This document shows positions 1 to 8,703 of a DNA stretch of 64,000 bases, piece by piece (positions within the stretch are counted from its first letter, which is position 1; each line of letters opens with the position of its first letter). The stretch is from RYN-230 sp963841695 (GTDB lineage Bacteria; Actinomycetota; Actinomycetes; Streptosporangiales; Streptosporangiaceae). Position numbers and translations under genes: made by a program. Under the pieces are notes generated by a model that was given only the letters and a program-made list of their open reading frames with translations, was not told where the DNA came from and did no database searches. The stretch is taken from the NCBI GenBank assembly GCA_963841695.1, contig CAWJDQ010000008.1:124001-188000 (forward strand), in the 5' to 3' direction.

Positions 1-428
1 TTCATCTCCTGCCCGAATGAGATGACTACCGGGTGACCGTACGTGCGCACCTGCGTGGCGTAGGAGCGGAGGTAAGAATCCTGCCGTCCCGACGCTATGG
101 CGCTGAGGGAGACGCCCCGGGGATCTATCTGGATGAGCGGCTTCCCGCCGTGCCCGTGGACTTCGTCAGCGAAGTCGCGCATAAAGGGCATCCCCCAGTT
201 GCTGTAGTACACGGCCAGCCCGGGCCGCAGGCCGGCCTCTGCGGAGAAGCGCCTCAGCTGACCGAATGACCCCGGATCATCTGGTTCGTAAACCCCCACG
301 ATTCTGCTCGCTGGGGGCACCGCCGGAATGCTGGAGAGAGCAGCCGGTGACACCAGTCTCGCCGGCGAGCAGCCAATCAACGGCAGCGCTGCGATACCGA
401 GGGCTATCACCACAGAAGAGCTACGCAT
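1..428 (-). CDS. GH26-family secreted glycoside hydrolase (lipoprotein), 3' part outside window
   Basis: The reverse complement from 428 reads without stop to the window edge (142 codons). It opens with a lipoprotein signal (hydrophobic stretch then L-I-G-C at residues 17-20), so the enzyme should be exported and lipid-anchored. The mature part (IVGVYEPDDPGS, YYSNWG, KPLIQIDP, YGHPVVISFGQEMN) matches the N-terminal half of GH26 beta-mannanase/beta-glucanase proteins; the glutamate of QEMN is at the family's acid/base position (usually HEMN). The start lies 9 bases after the stop of the upstream glycosyltransferase gene, behind a purine-rich GGAAGTGAGAG, which suggests one transcript. Substrate (mannan or mixed glucan) cannot be told from this fragment. 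Confidence 0.8.
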   Translation of the reverse strand, partial: MRSSSVVIALGIAALPLIGCSPARLVSPAALSSIPAVPPASRIVGVYEPDDPGSFGQLRRFSAEAGLRPGLAVYYSNWGMPFMRDFADEVHGHGGKPLIQIDPRGVSLSAIASGRQDSYLRSYATQVRTYGHPVVISFGQEM

Positions 429-437
429 CGAATGCTC

Positions 438-1934
438 TCACTTCCGCACCACGTGGAATCCATTGCTTGGCTTAACGATGGCGTAGGCTACACTGGCACT
501 TTCCATGAGACTGAAAGCCGGCGACAGGATCAGCCACATCACATACCACGAAGCACGCCTTATTCTCCCGCGGGTCCCATGCTGGTCCAGATTCACCTGC
601 ATGCCGACCAGCGTCGCCGTGATATACACCGCGAACGACCCGTTAGCTATGGCCCGCACCCATGGCTCGACATACCCGCCCACCATGAAATGCGCGACGG
701 TATAAATCCAGGTGACCGGGGCGAGAGCCCAGGCGGCCGTGCTCATGCCGATCACGGCTCTCCAGCGGAGCCTCGCCGGCGCGTAGAGGGCTACCTTGAC
801 CAGGCCGTTGAACCAGCGCCGGCGCTGCTTCATGAAGTCAGATACTGACTGCGTGCACTGCTCTTCGAGATACCCGTCCACCCACCGGCAGCGCCGGCCC
901 GCCTCCATCTGCTGGCAGCCCCAGAACGCGTCCTCGGTGATGGACCCGACCGGGCCCACATCGAACCCGACGGCCTTCTCCACATCATTGCGCACCACGA
1001 TGTAGGAACCGTGCAGGCCGAACAGGGGGACGCCGACCAGCATCGACAAGTACAGCCTGCCGAGATCACTGCCGGTGCGGATGCAGTCAGACAGGGTGAA
1101 GAAAGGGTGCGACTTCCAGTCCCGGTGGTAAAGGATCGCACCCTGCCCGATCCGCAGCCTGCCTGACTCCTCTTCCTCGGCGATCATGCGCGCAATACCC
1201 CGGATTCCCGACGGAGTCGGCTGCGTCTCCTCGTCGAGATGGACGATCCAGGCCTCGTCGGGCAGGGGCGAGCACTGCAGGGCGTATTCGAGGGCCCGCG
1301 CCTTGTTCTTGGTGCCGGCGGGGGTCTGGTAATCGGCCGGCACCCGGATGTAGACCAGGTCGCCGGCCGCGGACGGCAGCCCGTGGTGTGAATTGTCGGT
1401 AATGACCTCGATGACGTAGCGGAACAGCGGGTTGGCCAATGATTCGCGGCGGCAGCGCAGGATGGTGGCGGTCAGCGCCTCTTTGTTGATCCCGCGGGAC
1501 ACGATCCGCCAGCAGACGAGCTGCGGTATGGGGGGCACTAAATGCAGGGCGCGCGGGTAGCGGTGCATGAGCAGGCCGGCCAGCTCGCAGGCCGCCGGGG
1601 CCAGCGCACTGACCCACAGCAGGGCGCTCAGGCTCCAGGCCCGGCCGATGTCGGTGTGCGGCACCGCGCTGTGCGGCCAGGCGAGCCGCTGGATGCCGAA
1701 CAGCGCCGACACCGCGATCGTCATGCTGGCCAGGACGAAGGTGCGGTGCCGGGTATCCCTCCATCGAGGCGGCTTCTTATGCGAGACCGGCCGGGGCTTG
1801 CCGCTGCCGGGCGGGGACTGCGGCCGGGCGATGACGGTGTCCTGGTGGACCCGGGGCAGCAGCAGGGTCGGGGCGTCCCAGGAGAGGGTCGGCCCCGGGT
1901 CGGCCGGACCGGGCAGCCGCGCGCGGTCCTGCAT
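438..1934 (-). CDS. Egghead-like GT2 membrane glycosyltransferase
   Basis: The protein has about 498 residues from the ATG at 1934; an open frame continues to 2102, but that extension is Cys/Arg-rich and unlike the family. Two N-terminal membrane segments precede a GT2 catalytic domain with WIVHLDEE (metal/nucleotide-sugar aspartates), GSITED (catalytic Asp) and FMKQRRRWF (Q-x-x-R-W), followed by C-terminal membrane helices. The order and wording of these blocks (TKNKARALEYAL, HLDEET, SITEDAFW) resemble animal Egghead beta-1,4-mannosyltransferases more than cellulose synthases. It lies just upstream of the GH26 gene and downstream of other polysaccharide genes, so a role in making a beta-linked mannose-containing polymer is an inference. 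Confidence 0.78.
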   Translation of the reverse strand: MQDRARLPGPADPGPTLSWDAPTLLLPRVHQDTVIARPQSPPGSGKPRPVSHKKPPRWRDTRHRTFVLASMTIAVSALFGIQRLAWPHSAVPHTDIGRAWSLSALLWVSALAPAACELAGLLMHRYPRALHLVPPIPQLVCWRIVSRGINKEALTATILRCRRESLANPLFRYVIEVITDNSHHGLPSAAGDLVYIRVPADYQTPAGTKNKARALEYALQCSPLPDEAWIVHLDEETQPTPSGIRGIARMIAEEEESGRLRIGQGAILYHRDWKSHPFFTLSDCIRTGSDLGRLYLSMLVGVPLFGLHGSYIVVRNDVEKAVGFDVGPVGSITEDAFWGCQQMEAGRRCRWVDGYLEEQCTQSVSDFMKQRRRWFNGLVKVALYAPARLRWRAVIGMSTAAWALAPVTWIYTVAHFMVGGYVEPWVRAIANGSFAVYITATLVGMQVNLDQHGTRGRIRRASWYVMWLILSPAFSLMESASVAYAIVKPSNGFHVVRK

Positions 1935-2240
1935 ACGTGAATCGGTAAGTGCGAGTGAATTCCTCCGTCTGATGATGGTGCCGGCCGCCTGCCTTACGGT
2001 CCTGCCCAAAGATCCCCCCGGATCAATTCCGCACCATGTGCATGCTGCGCACGCCGGTGTGCCCCAGCAGCAGCTTGCCCGGGCCGCAAGCCGCCTGGGC
2101 ATGCGCAGAGATTACACCGCTCAATGTTTGTCAAGTGGAAGTCCCCGGCCGGATTGCGGCGCTGAATTATGGTCGGCCAGAAAGTCATCTATTCGTCTAG
2201 AGAATTGACGCGCCGTCCATTCCCGGCCAAATCAATACGC

Positions 2241-2843
2241 TCAGGCGTGGATCAGCACGAGGCCGGGGCGGCCGTCGGTGGCGTCGGGACCGTGGCCGAC
2301 GGCTTCCCAGCCTTCCCGCTGGTAAAGAGCCAGCGCGGGGGTCGGCTCGTCCCGGGTGATCAGCCACGCGCCGGTTTTCGTTGCGGAAACAAGGGTGCCG
2401 AGCAGCTGCCGGCCCAGGCCTGCCTGCCGGTGCCACGGGTGGACCGCGAGCAGCGACACGGCGAACCGGCCGTCCAGGCGGTCCGCCGCGTGGCCGAGCC
2501 GGTCCTGCAGCTGGACCGCCCAGTCGTCGGCCTGCTCGGCCCACCGCCAGCCGTGCCCGTAGGCGAACCCGGCGAGCTGGCCGCGGCCGGTCCGGGCGGC
2601 CACGGCCTCGAGGTCGGGCCGCCGCAGCCGGGCCGCGTACACCCGGGCGTACCTGGCCGCGGCAACCCGCGATCCGTCCCGCGGGCTGCCGCAGCCCGCC
2701 GCCTGGTACAGCGACCCGACCTCGGCCGCGCTGGGCACCTGCCCCGGGCCGCAGCGCAGCACCGGGATCTCCCGGTCAGCCATGGCCGCGGGCCGGGCCG
2801 TCCGGCATGGCCAGCCCCAGCGGGGCGTCAGCCTGCCTGCCAC
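2241..2843 (-). CDS. GNAT-family N-acetyltransferase
   Basis: The 200-residue protein has a GNAT core in its C-terminal half. SLLAVHPWHRQAGLGRQLL is the acetyl-CoA pyrophosphate-binding block (R/Q-x-x-G-x-G/A), and ALALYQREGWEAVG is the typical C-terminal strand. The GTG at 2843 keeps the longest frame; an ATG at 2783 is an alternative start, and neither has a strong ribosome site. It sits between the GH16 genes and the Egghead-like transferase on the same strand, but the acceptor substrate is unknown, and acetylation of the polysaccharide is only a possibility because GNAT enzymes usually modify small amines or proteins. Confidence 0.75.
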   Translation of the reverse strand: MAGRLTPRWGWPCRTARPAAMADREIPVLRCGPGQVPSAAEVGSLYQAAGCGSPRDGSRVAAARYARVYAARLRRPDLEAVAARTGRGQLAGFAYGHGWRWAEQADDWAVQLQDRLGHAADRLDGRFAVSLLAVHPWHRQAGLGRQLLGTLVSATKTGAWLITRDEPTPALALYQREGWEAVGHGPDATDGRPGLVLIHA

Positions 2844-2992
2844 TCAGGTGAATCTCGTGGCAGGCGCGCACCGGGGCACCGTCCGTCAGCGGATGGGACC
2901 GCTCGACCTTCATGGGCTCAGCTAACGTCGGGAAGCCGGCCCCGCGCCAACGGTTTTCGCGGGCCAGGGCCGGGCGGCCCGGCCCGGCCCGC

Positions 2993-3958
2993 TCAGCGCT
3001 GCCAGACCCCGACCCAGTCCACCTTCATCGTCCCCCCCGAGGTGGTCCGGGCCGTCGGCGTGAAGCAGCCGCACACCCCGTCGGGGTAGCTGCCGCCCAT
3101 GGCCAGGTCGAGGATGATCGAGAACCCGTGGTCCACGGCCTGGGTCCAGACCTGGGCACCCACCTGCGACTCGCTGACCGAGAAGAACTGGGTGCCGTCG
3201 AGGTACCAGTAGATGTGCCCATCGCCGGGGTCACGACGGTCGATGACCACGCTGTAGACGTGGAACCCGGTCAGGCAGCCGGCACACGGCTGCAGGCCGC
3301 TGGTCAGCCCGGTGTACTCGTGGCAGGGGCCGTAGGTGCCGTCGCTGTTCCGGCTGGTGAGGTTCCCGCAGTGCAGGGTCCCCGAATGCTGGCCGAGCGT
3401 GTTGACGTCCTCCATGACGTCGATCTCCCCGTTCTGCGGCCAGGTGCCGGCCCCCAGCAGCCAGAAGGCGGGCCAGTAACCGAGGCCGCCCGCCGGATCG
3501 GGCTGCTCGATGTCGGCCATCACCTCCAGCTCGTGCCCGGCTGGCGGGGTGAAGAGCTGGGTGCTCTGGATCCGCGCGGACGTCCAGGTGCCGCCCTGGT
3601 TCAGCGCGGTGATGTCGAGGTTCCCCGCGCCGTCCAGGTGGACGTTGCTGAGCGAGTCCGTCATGTCCTCGACCTCGTTGTTGCCGAAGACGCCCCGGCC
3701 GGTGTCGTACTTCCAGTTCTGCGTGCTGATGCTGCTGCCTGCCCGGCCGGAGAAGGCGTCGTACCACTCCACGTTCCAGGGGACCCAGGTGCTGCTGGCG
3801 GCCGTGCTGCTGGCGGCCGTGCTGCTGGCGGCCGTGGCGCCGGCTGGTGCGGACGCCATCGCGGTGCTGACCGCGATCAGGCACAGCGGGATGATGAGGG
3901 CGGTGCCCCAGGATGGCACCCCCCGGCGTGACCATGCTTTCCGCGACCGTGCTCTCAC
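2993..3958 (-). CDS. secreted GH16-family beta-glucanase
   Basis: The protein has 321 residues. An Arg-rich N-terminus and one hydrophobic segment (ALIIPLCLIAVSTAMASA) form a signal peptide, followed by a short AASST triplicated linker and a complete GH16 jelly-roll domain. The catalytic signature is GEIDVMEDVN (E-I-D-x-x-E, nucleophile and acid/base glutamates), with YWPAFWLLG before it and the substrate-cleft aromatic strands after it. Such enzymes cleave beta-1,3 or mixed beta-1,3/1,4-glucans outside the cell. It is paralogous to the next gene upstream (about the same length, same blocks, CAGC-L/Q-TG cysteine pair), so the pair looks like a tandem duplication. The GTG start at 3958 has TGGGGGCGG upstream. 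Confidence 0.9.
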   Translation of the reverse strand: MRARSRKAWSRRGVPSWGTALIIPLCLIAVSTAMASAPAGATAASSTAASSTAASSTWVPWNVEWYDAFSGRAGSSISTQNWKYDTGRGVFGNNEVEDMTDSLSNVHLDGAGNLDITALNQGGTWTSARIQSTQLFTPPAGHELEVMADIEQPDPAGGLGYWPAFWLLGAGTWPQNGEIDVMEDVNTLGQHSGTLHCGNLTSRNSDGTYGPCHEYTGLTSGLQPCAGCLTGFHVYSVVIDRRDPGDGHIYWYLDGTQFFSVSESQVGAQVWTQAVDHGFSIILDLAMGGSYPDGVCGCFTPTARTTSGGTMKVDWVGVWQR

Positions 3959-4056
3959 TAGCCGCCCCCAGGCTGATCCGGGCCGGCGGGGGCTTCCGGC
4001 ACTGCGCGCTTCCGGGGTTTAGATGCCCGGTACCGTCGTCTTCATCCAGCCCCGGG

Positions 4057-4959
4057 TCAGTTTTGGTAGACCGCGACGCTGCGGATCCGCAGCGTCCCTT
4101 CGGGGGAGGTCTGGCTGACCGGGGTCGCGCAGTTGCACCGCTCGTCCGGGTACGAGCCGCCGATGGCCAGGTCGAAGATGATCGAGTAGCCGTGGTTCAC
4201 GGCTTCGTTCCAGGCCGCCGCGCCGACCTGGTGCTCGGTCACGTGGAAGAACTCGTGGCCGTCGACGTACCAGCGGATCTGCTCATCCGCGGGGTTGCGC
4301 CGGTCCACGATCACGCTGTAGGTGTGATAGCCGGTCTGGCACCCGGCGCACGGGAGCATGCCGCTGGACCGGCCCTTGTGCTCGTGGCAGGGTCCGAACG
4401 TGCCGTCCGCGTTGACCTGGGTGAGATTTCCGCAGTGCAGGGCGCCCGAGTGCTCGCTCAGCCCGTTGACGTCCTCCAGGATGTCGATCTCGCCATGGGC
4501 CGGCCAGGTGCCCTGCCCCAGCATCCAGAACGCCGGCCAGTAGCCGAGGCCGTCGTGCGGGTCCGGCTGCTTCAGCGTGGCGATGACCCGCAGTTCCCCG
4601 CCCGGTGGCGGGGTAAAGGCTTTCCTGGTCTGAATGCGGCCGGACGTCCAGGTGCTGCCCTGGCGGAGCGCGGTGATGTCCAGGTCACCGTGCCCATCGG
4701 TGTGCACGTTGCCGGCCGAGCTAGTCATGTCCTCGACCTCGCCGTTACCGAAGACCCCGTAACCCGTCTGGTAACGCCAGTCCTGGGTATTAATGCCCTG
4801 GCCCGCCGGGCCGGTGAAATTGTCCGACCATATCTGCGTCCACTGCACATTCTTGTGCATCAGCAGGCCTGGGCGCGCATAAGCCAGCCCGGTTATGGCG
4901 GCCACCGCGAGGAATCCCACGACGAGCAGCCATCCCCGGTATGACGCGCGTTCGTGCAC
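4057..4959 (-). CDS. GH16-family beta-glucanase, membrane-anchored or secreted
   Basis: I place the start at the GTG at 4959 because AGGGGGAAG lies seven bases upstream; the longer frame to 5031 has no such site. This gives 300 residues. A single hydrophobic segment (WLLVVGFLAVAAITGLAYA) near the N-terminus lacks an obvious cleavage site, so the enzyme may stay as a type II membrane protein. The GH16 catalytic block is GEIDILEDVN, preceded by YWPAFWMLG. It is the paralogue of the neighbouring GH16 gene. Location downstream of two beta-glycan synthase-like genes suggests trimming or release of the polymer made by them. Confidence 0.9.
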   Translation of the reverse strand: MHERASYRGWLLVVGFLAVAAITGLAYARPGLLMHKNVQWTQIWSDNFTGPAGQGINTQDWRYQTGYGVFGNGEVEDMTSSAGNVHTDGHGDLDITALRQGSTWTSGRIQTRKAFTPPPGGELRVIATLKQPDPHDGLGYWPAFWMLGQGTWPAHGEIDILEDVNGLSEHSGALHCGNLTQVNADGTFGPCHEHKGRSSGMLPCAGCQTGYHTYSVIVDRRNPADEQIRWYVDGHEFFHVTEHQVGAAAWNEAVNHGYSIIFDLAIGGSYPDERCNCATPVSQTSPEGTLRIRSVAVYQN

Positions 4960-5119
4960 GGTTCTTCCCCCTGGACACCGCCAAAACTGGCCGACCCCTT
5001 TTTCCCAGGGCCCGGACCAGCATAGCAACAACGGCGCGCGCCTGAGCGGCCTCGGCGAATACTACTAAACACTTAAAGTTATGTGCACGTTAATTCCCCG
5101 CGCAATTCCGGCATTTCAC

Positions 5120-7060
5120 TCAGGACGCGGCCTCGGGCTGGGTGATTGGTGACCTTTTCCAGCGCAGTGCGGCAAACGCGCGACGGCAGAGCTGGCCGAC
5201 GGTGAACGCGGCCATCAGGCCGGCGGTCACGCAGCCCCAGGCCAGGAACACCCAGGTCGTGTGGCCCAGCATGAACGCCACGCCCATCCCGGCCAGGATG
5301 AGCAGGCTCAGCCCCAGCTGCGGGACGAACACCCGGAGCCCGTCTTCCTCCTGGCCACCGGTGTCTCCCTTGGGCGTCGTCTTCCAGGTCACCCGCTTGT
5401 TCCGGATCACGCCCACCAGGGCCAGGAAGTAGATGGGGATCGCGGCGATGGTCAGCAGCCGTCCCGACCACATCAGCCCGCGTTCTTCCTCCGGCCGGAC
5501 GTTGAAGCGCTGCAGCCACAGCAGCATGAGCTGGCGCCAGGCCAGCAGGGGCAGGTACCAGACCGCCAGCTGCTGCACCTCGAATCGGGCCGGGGTCCAG
5601 CCGAAAAGGTAGTACAGCAGCAGCAGGACGACGGCGGTGGCCATGGTCAGCCCGCTGAAATAGAACTGCTCCAGCAGGAAGTAGTAGAGCCCGTGGCTCT
5701 TGCGCATCTTGAAGTTGAGCCGGGGCGAATGAGTGAAGAAGATGTTCATGCAGCCGAAGGCCCACCGGTACTGCTGGTTGAAATACGCCGTCCAGGTCGT
5801 CGGACCCTCGCCGACGGCCAGCGCCTCGGGCACGTAGACGCTCTCCCAGCGGCCGGCGTGGAACCGGATGCCGGTGGCCAGGTCTTCCGTGAGGTGGCCC
5901 TGATACCAGCCGATCTCCCGCAGCGCCGCGACGCGCACGATGTGATTGGCCCCGATCAGCAGCGTCATCCGGCGGCGGCTCAGCGCCCGCATGATCGGGC
6001 CGTAGAACAGGTACGTCTGCTGGGCCGCCCCGCGCGCCACCAGGTTGCCGACGTTCCCGTAGATCTGCGGGGTCCCGACGAACGCGATCCGCTGGTCATT
6101 GAAGTACCCGAGGGTGCGGGTCAGGAAATCCCGGCGCACCTTGAAGTCGGTGTCCACCTGGGCCACGATGTCGTAACGCCCCGCGTACTGTGCGTACCAG
6201 GAATTATGATTCCCGGCCTTGGTCTTGGCCAGGAAACGGCCGCTGACCTGGTTGTACTCGAGGATCCCGCTCCGGCTGAAATGCCGGACCCCCAGCTGCC
6301 GGCACAAGGTCCGCACCTCGGGATGATCGCCCTCGTCGAGCAGCCAGGTGTCGTGCGGGTAGTCCGCCACCATCATGCTGGCTAGCGTCCGGCGGAGCAT
6401 GCCGAGCGACTCACTGCCGGGCACGAACGTGGTGATGAAGGCTACCCGCAATCCGGGGGCGGGCGGTGGCGGCTCGCGGTGCGGATCCATCCGCCGGCAG
6501 ATGACCCAGCCGATGATGTCCATCACCTGGCGGTGCCAGATGACCACGGTGAGCGCGGCGAACAGGGCCAGGTCGCCCAGGTCGGCGCGGCGGCCGAAAT
6601 CCCGGGGCAGCCGCGCGGGATTGAACCAGAAGACCGCGAACCGGGCAGCCAGGAAGAGCCCTCCGGCCAGCAGGACCCCGTACATGAGGCGCTGGCGCAG
6701 GGGTATCGCGCTGACCGGACGCCGGGAGTGCCGGCCCGTCCCGGCCTGCGGGAGCGCCTGCCCGGCGGCCGGCGGATGATGAGCGGGCTGCTGGTCCGCC
6801 TCGGCGATGGCCAGCAGCGTGGCCAGCCCCGCCGCCTGGCGGGACGGCGGCCCGAAGGTCCGGCCGGACGGCGGGCCGGCCCGCCCGGCCCGGGCAGGCT
6901 GGCCGGCCGGGGCAGGCTGGCCGGCCTGGGTGGCCAGGTCCGGCAGCGTAGGTGGCTCGTCCCAGACGGTGATGCCCGGTCGGCGCCCGGTCCCGTCCGC
7001 ATGCCCGCCGGGACCAGCCCCGGGCGGCGCCTCGTTCCTCACGCGGCTACTCCTCACCAT
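5120..7060 (-). CDS. cellulose-synthase-like GT2 (processive membrane glycosyltransferase)
   Basis: The 646-residue protein begins with about 110 residues of Pro/Ala/Gly-rich cytoplasmic sequence (AGQPAPAGQPARAG), then paired membrane helices, then a GT-A domain. WLLDEGD (about 245), QVDTDF (DxD, about 303), HLTEDLATG (about 397) and NQQYRWAFG (Q-x-x-R-W, about 432) are the D, DxD, TED and QxxRW motifs of processive beta-glycan synthases. Four or more C-terminal helices would form the export channel. No PilZ domain is visible, so direct c-di-GMP control of the kind seen in BcsA is not indicated. The product is likely a beta-linked glucan-type chain; linkage is unknown. Confidence 0.88.
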   Translation of the reverse strand: MVRSSRVRNEAPPGAGPGGHADGTGRRPGITVWDEPPTLPDLATQAGQPAPAGQPARAGRAGPPSGRTFGPPSRQAAGLATLLAIAEADQQPAHHPPAAGQALPQAGTGRHSRRPVSAIPLRQRLMYGVLLAGGLFLAARFAVFWFNPARLPRDFGRRADLGDLALFAALTVVIWHRQVMDIIGWVICRRMDPHREPPPPAPGLRVAFITTFVPGSESLGMLRRTLASMMVADYPHDTWLLDEGDHPEVRTLCRQLGVRHFSRSGILEYNQVSGRFLAKTKAGNHNSWYAQYAGRYDIVAQVDTDFKVRRDFLTRTLGYFNDQRIAFVGTPQIYGNVGNLVARGAAQQTYLFYGPIMRALSRRRMTLLIGANHIVRVAALREIGWYQGHLTEDLATGIRFHAGRWESVYVPEALAVGEGPTTWTAYFNQQYRWAFGCMNIFFTHSPRLNFKMRKSHGLYYFLLEQFYFSGLTMATAVVLLLLYYLFGWTPARFEVQQLAVWYLPLLAWRQLMLLWLQRFNVRPEEERGLMWSGRLLTIAAIPIYFLALVGVIRNKRVTWKTTPKGDTGGQEEDGLRVFVPQLGLSLLILAGMGVAFMLGHTTWVFLAWGCVTAGLMAAFTVGQLCRRAFAALRWKRSPITQPEAAS

Positions 7061-7155
7061 TTATCCTGCGCTTTGCAATTATTTGCTCACTGAAAGTGAG
7101 CGAAATTGACCGTGCTGATGACCGCTGGCCACCCCGGATGGTGCCTAGCGGTGGT

Positions 7156-8703
7156 TCACGTGGCGTCCCTCCCCGGAAACACGACCCGGGCCACGGCGGC
7201 CAGATTGATCGCGCCGAGCAGCGCGACGATGGCGAAACGGGTGGACATGGTCTGCTCCATGCGCCAGCCGGCGAGCAGGAGCCAGGCGACGGCCAGCGTC
7301 CCGTTCCAGGTGCAGACCGCCTTGCGGAACCGCCGCGAGGCGTCTTTCGGCCCGCGCGACGGGTCCCACGACATGACCCGCCCCCAGGCGAAGTCCCAGA
7401 TCGCCAGTACCTGGGCCCAGCCCACGGCGATCGCCAGCGGCCAGGCGTGCGCCGACCAGCGCGAGTTATGCCACAGCGGGTACAGCAGGACCCCGGTCAC
7501 GATCACCGGGACGAGCGGGAGGGAATTGCGCAGCTGCACCTCGCCGGGCAGGAACAGCAGCAGGCTGATCGGCATCAGCGGCAGGACCAGCGTGCGCACG
7601 CCGGCGGTGAAGTTCCACAGCCAGCCGGCCACGTACGGCAGCCGGGCCTGCCAGGTCATCGGCACCCGCCACATGTGGCTGGTCCAGATCAGTGACGTGG
7701 CCCCGCAGCACCAGCGGTACTGCTGGCGCATGAACGCGTCGATGGCCGCCGGGCACACCCCGGCGGCCAGCACGACCGGCAGGTAGACCAGGTCGTAGCC
7801 GGCGTAGCGCAGGTCCAGCCCGGTGTGCGAGTCCTCGGCGTACGGGATCTCGGTGAAACCACCCGCGGCCTCCAGGGCGGCCCGCCGGTACACCGCGTTG
7901 GAGCCGACGCAGAGCGCGGACCCGAATCGGTCCCGGGAGACCTGCACCACCCGGTAGAACACCTCGAGCGTGGCCCCGGCCGCCCGCTCGACCCAGGTCT
8001 GGTCCTTGCTGACCCGGAAGTACTGCGGGGTCTGCACGAGGCCGGTCGATGGGTCGTCCATGTAGGGCAGCGTCTCGGCCAGGAAATCCGGCCGGGGCCG
8101 GAAGTCGGCGTCGAAGATGACCACGTGGTCGCCCCGGGTGTGCCGCAGCCCGTACGCGAGGTTCCCCGACTTCTTGTGGTGCCCGACGTTGGGCCGGCGC
8201 ACGTAGCTGAACCCGAAGGACCTGGCGATCTCCCGCACCTCCTCGTCCCCAGGGCCGTCATCGAGCACGAACGCCGCGGCCACCCCGGGGTAGTCGTTGA
8301 GGAGCTCGAACACGCCGATCCAGGTGTTGCGCAGGACGGCGATCGGCTCCCCGCAGACGGGCAGGAAGACATCCACCGACGGGTACGAGCCGGGCCGCCA
8401 GGCCGCCACCCGGGCCAGGTGGGCCTCCAGGTCGAAGCTGCGCCCGGCGAAATTGACCGGCAGGCTCACCGCCTGGTATACGAAATAGGTCACCGTGTAG
8501 AAGATGAACGGCCAGGCGATCTCCGGGTTGCGCACCTCGAAGAGCACTTGCGCGAGCAGCACGAATACCAGGCTGATCGTCAGCGCCGTGGTCAGGTAGG
8601 GCAGGGACCGGACCGCGTAGGAGGACTTCTCGGCATCGTCGGGTGGTGCCGGCAAGACCAGGCACGACCGGCGATGGCGGCCCGACGGGACGTAGGAAGT
8701 CAC
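7156..8703 (-). CDS. cellulose-synthase-like GT2 (second processive glycosyltransferase)
   Basis: The 515-residue protein has two N-terminal helices, a cytoplasmic GT2 domain and a C-terminal helix bundle. Motifs are FVLDDG, IFDADF (DxD), YAEDSHTG (TED equivalent) and MRQQYRWCCG (QxxRW), all intact. It is shorter than the neighbouring synthase and only distantly similar to it, so the two probably add different sugars or act as separate synthases. Its GTG start overlaps the stop of the upstream GT-C gene in GTGA (8700-8703), so the two are translationally coupled. A gap of about 95 bases separates it from the next synthase gene. Confidence 0.88.
   Translation of the reverse strand: MTSYVPSGRHRRSCLVLPAPPDDAEKSSYAVRSLPYLTTALTISLVFVLLAQVLFEVRNPEIAWPFIFYTVTYFVYQAVSLPVNFAGRSFDLEAHLARVAAWRPGSYPSVDVFLPVCGEPIAVLRNTWIGVFELLNDYPGVAAAFVLDDGPGDEEVREIARSFGFSYVRRPNVGHHKKSGNLAYGLRHTRGDHVVIFDADFRPRPDFLAETLPYMDDPSTGLVQTPQYFRVSKDQTWVERAAGATLEVFYRVVQVSRDRFGSALCVGSNAVYRRAALEAAGGFTEIPYAEDSHTGLDLRYAGYDLVYLPVVLAAGVCPAAIDAFMRQQYRWCCGATSLIWTSHMWRVPMTWQARLPYVAGWLWNFTAGVRTLVLPLMPISLLLFLPGEVQLRNSLPLVPVIVTGVLLYPLWHNSRWSAHAWPLAIAVGWAQVLAIWDFAWGRVMSWDPSRGPKDASRRFRKAVCTWNGTLAVAWLLLAGWRMEQTMSTRFAIVALLGAINLAAVARVVFPGRDAT

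Noticed and set aside
2169..3089. Plus-strand open frame of 306 codons over the GNAT and GH16 genes
   Set aside because: It is a shadow of the minus-strand genes: Arg/Pro/Gly-rich composition, no family blocks, and the opposite strand carries intact GNAT and GH16 motifs.
5120..7060. PilZ/c-di-GMP control of the cellulose-synthase-like enzyme
   Set aside because: No RxxxR...DxSxxG motif of PilZ is present at the C-terminus, so BcsA-type regulation is not supported.
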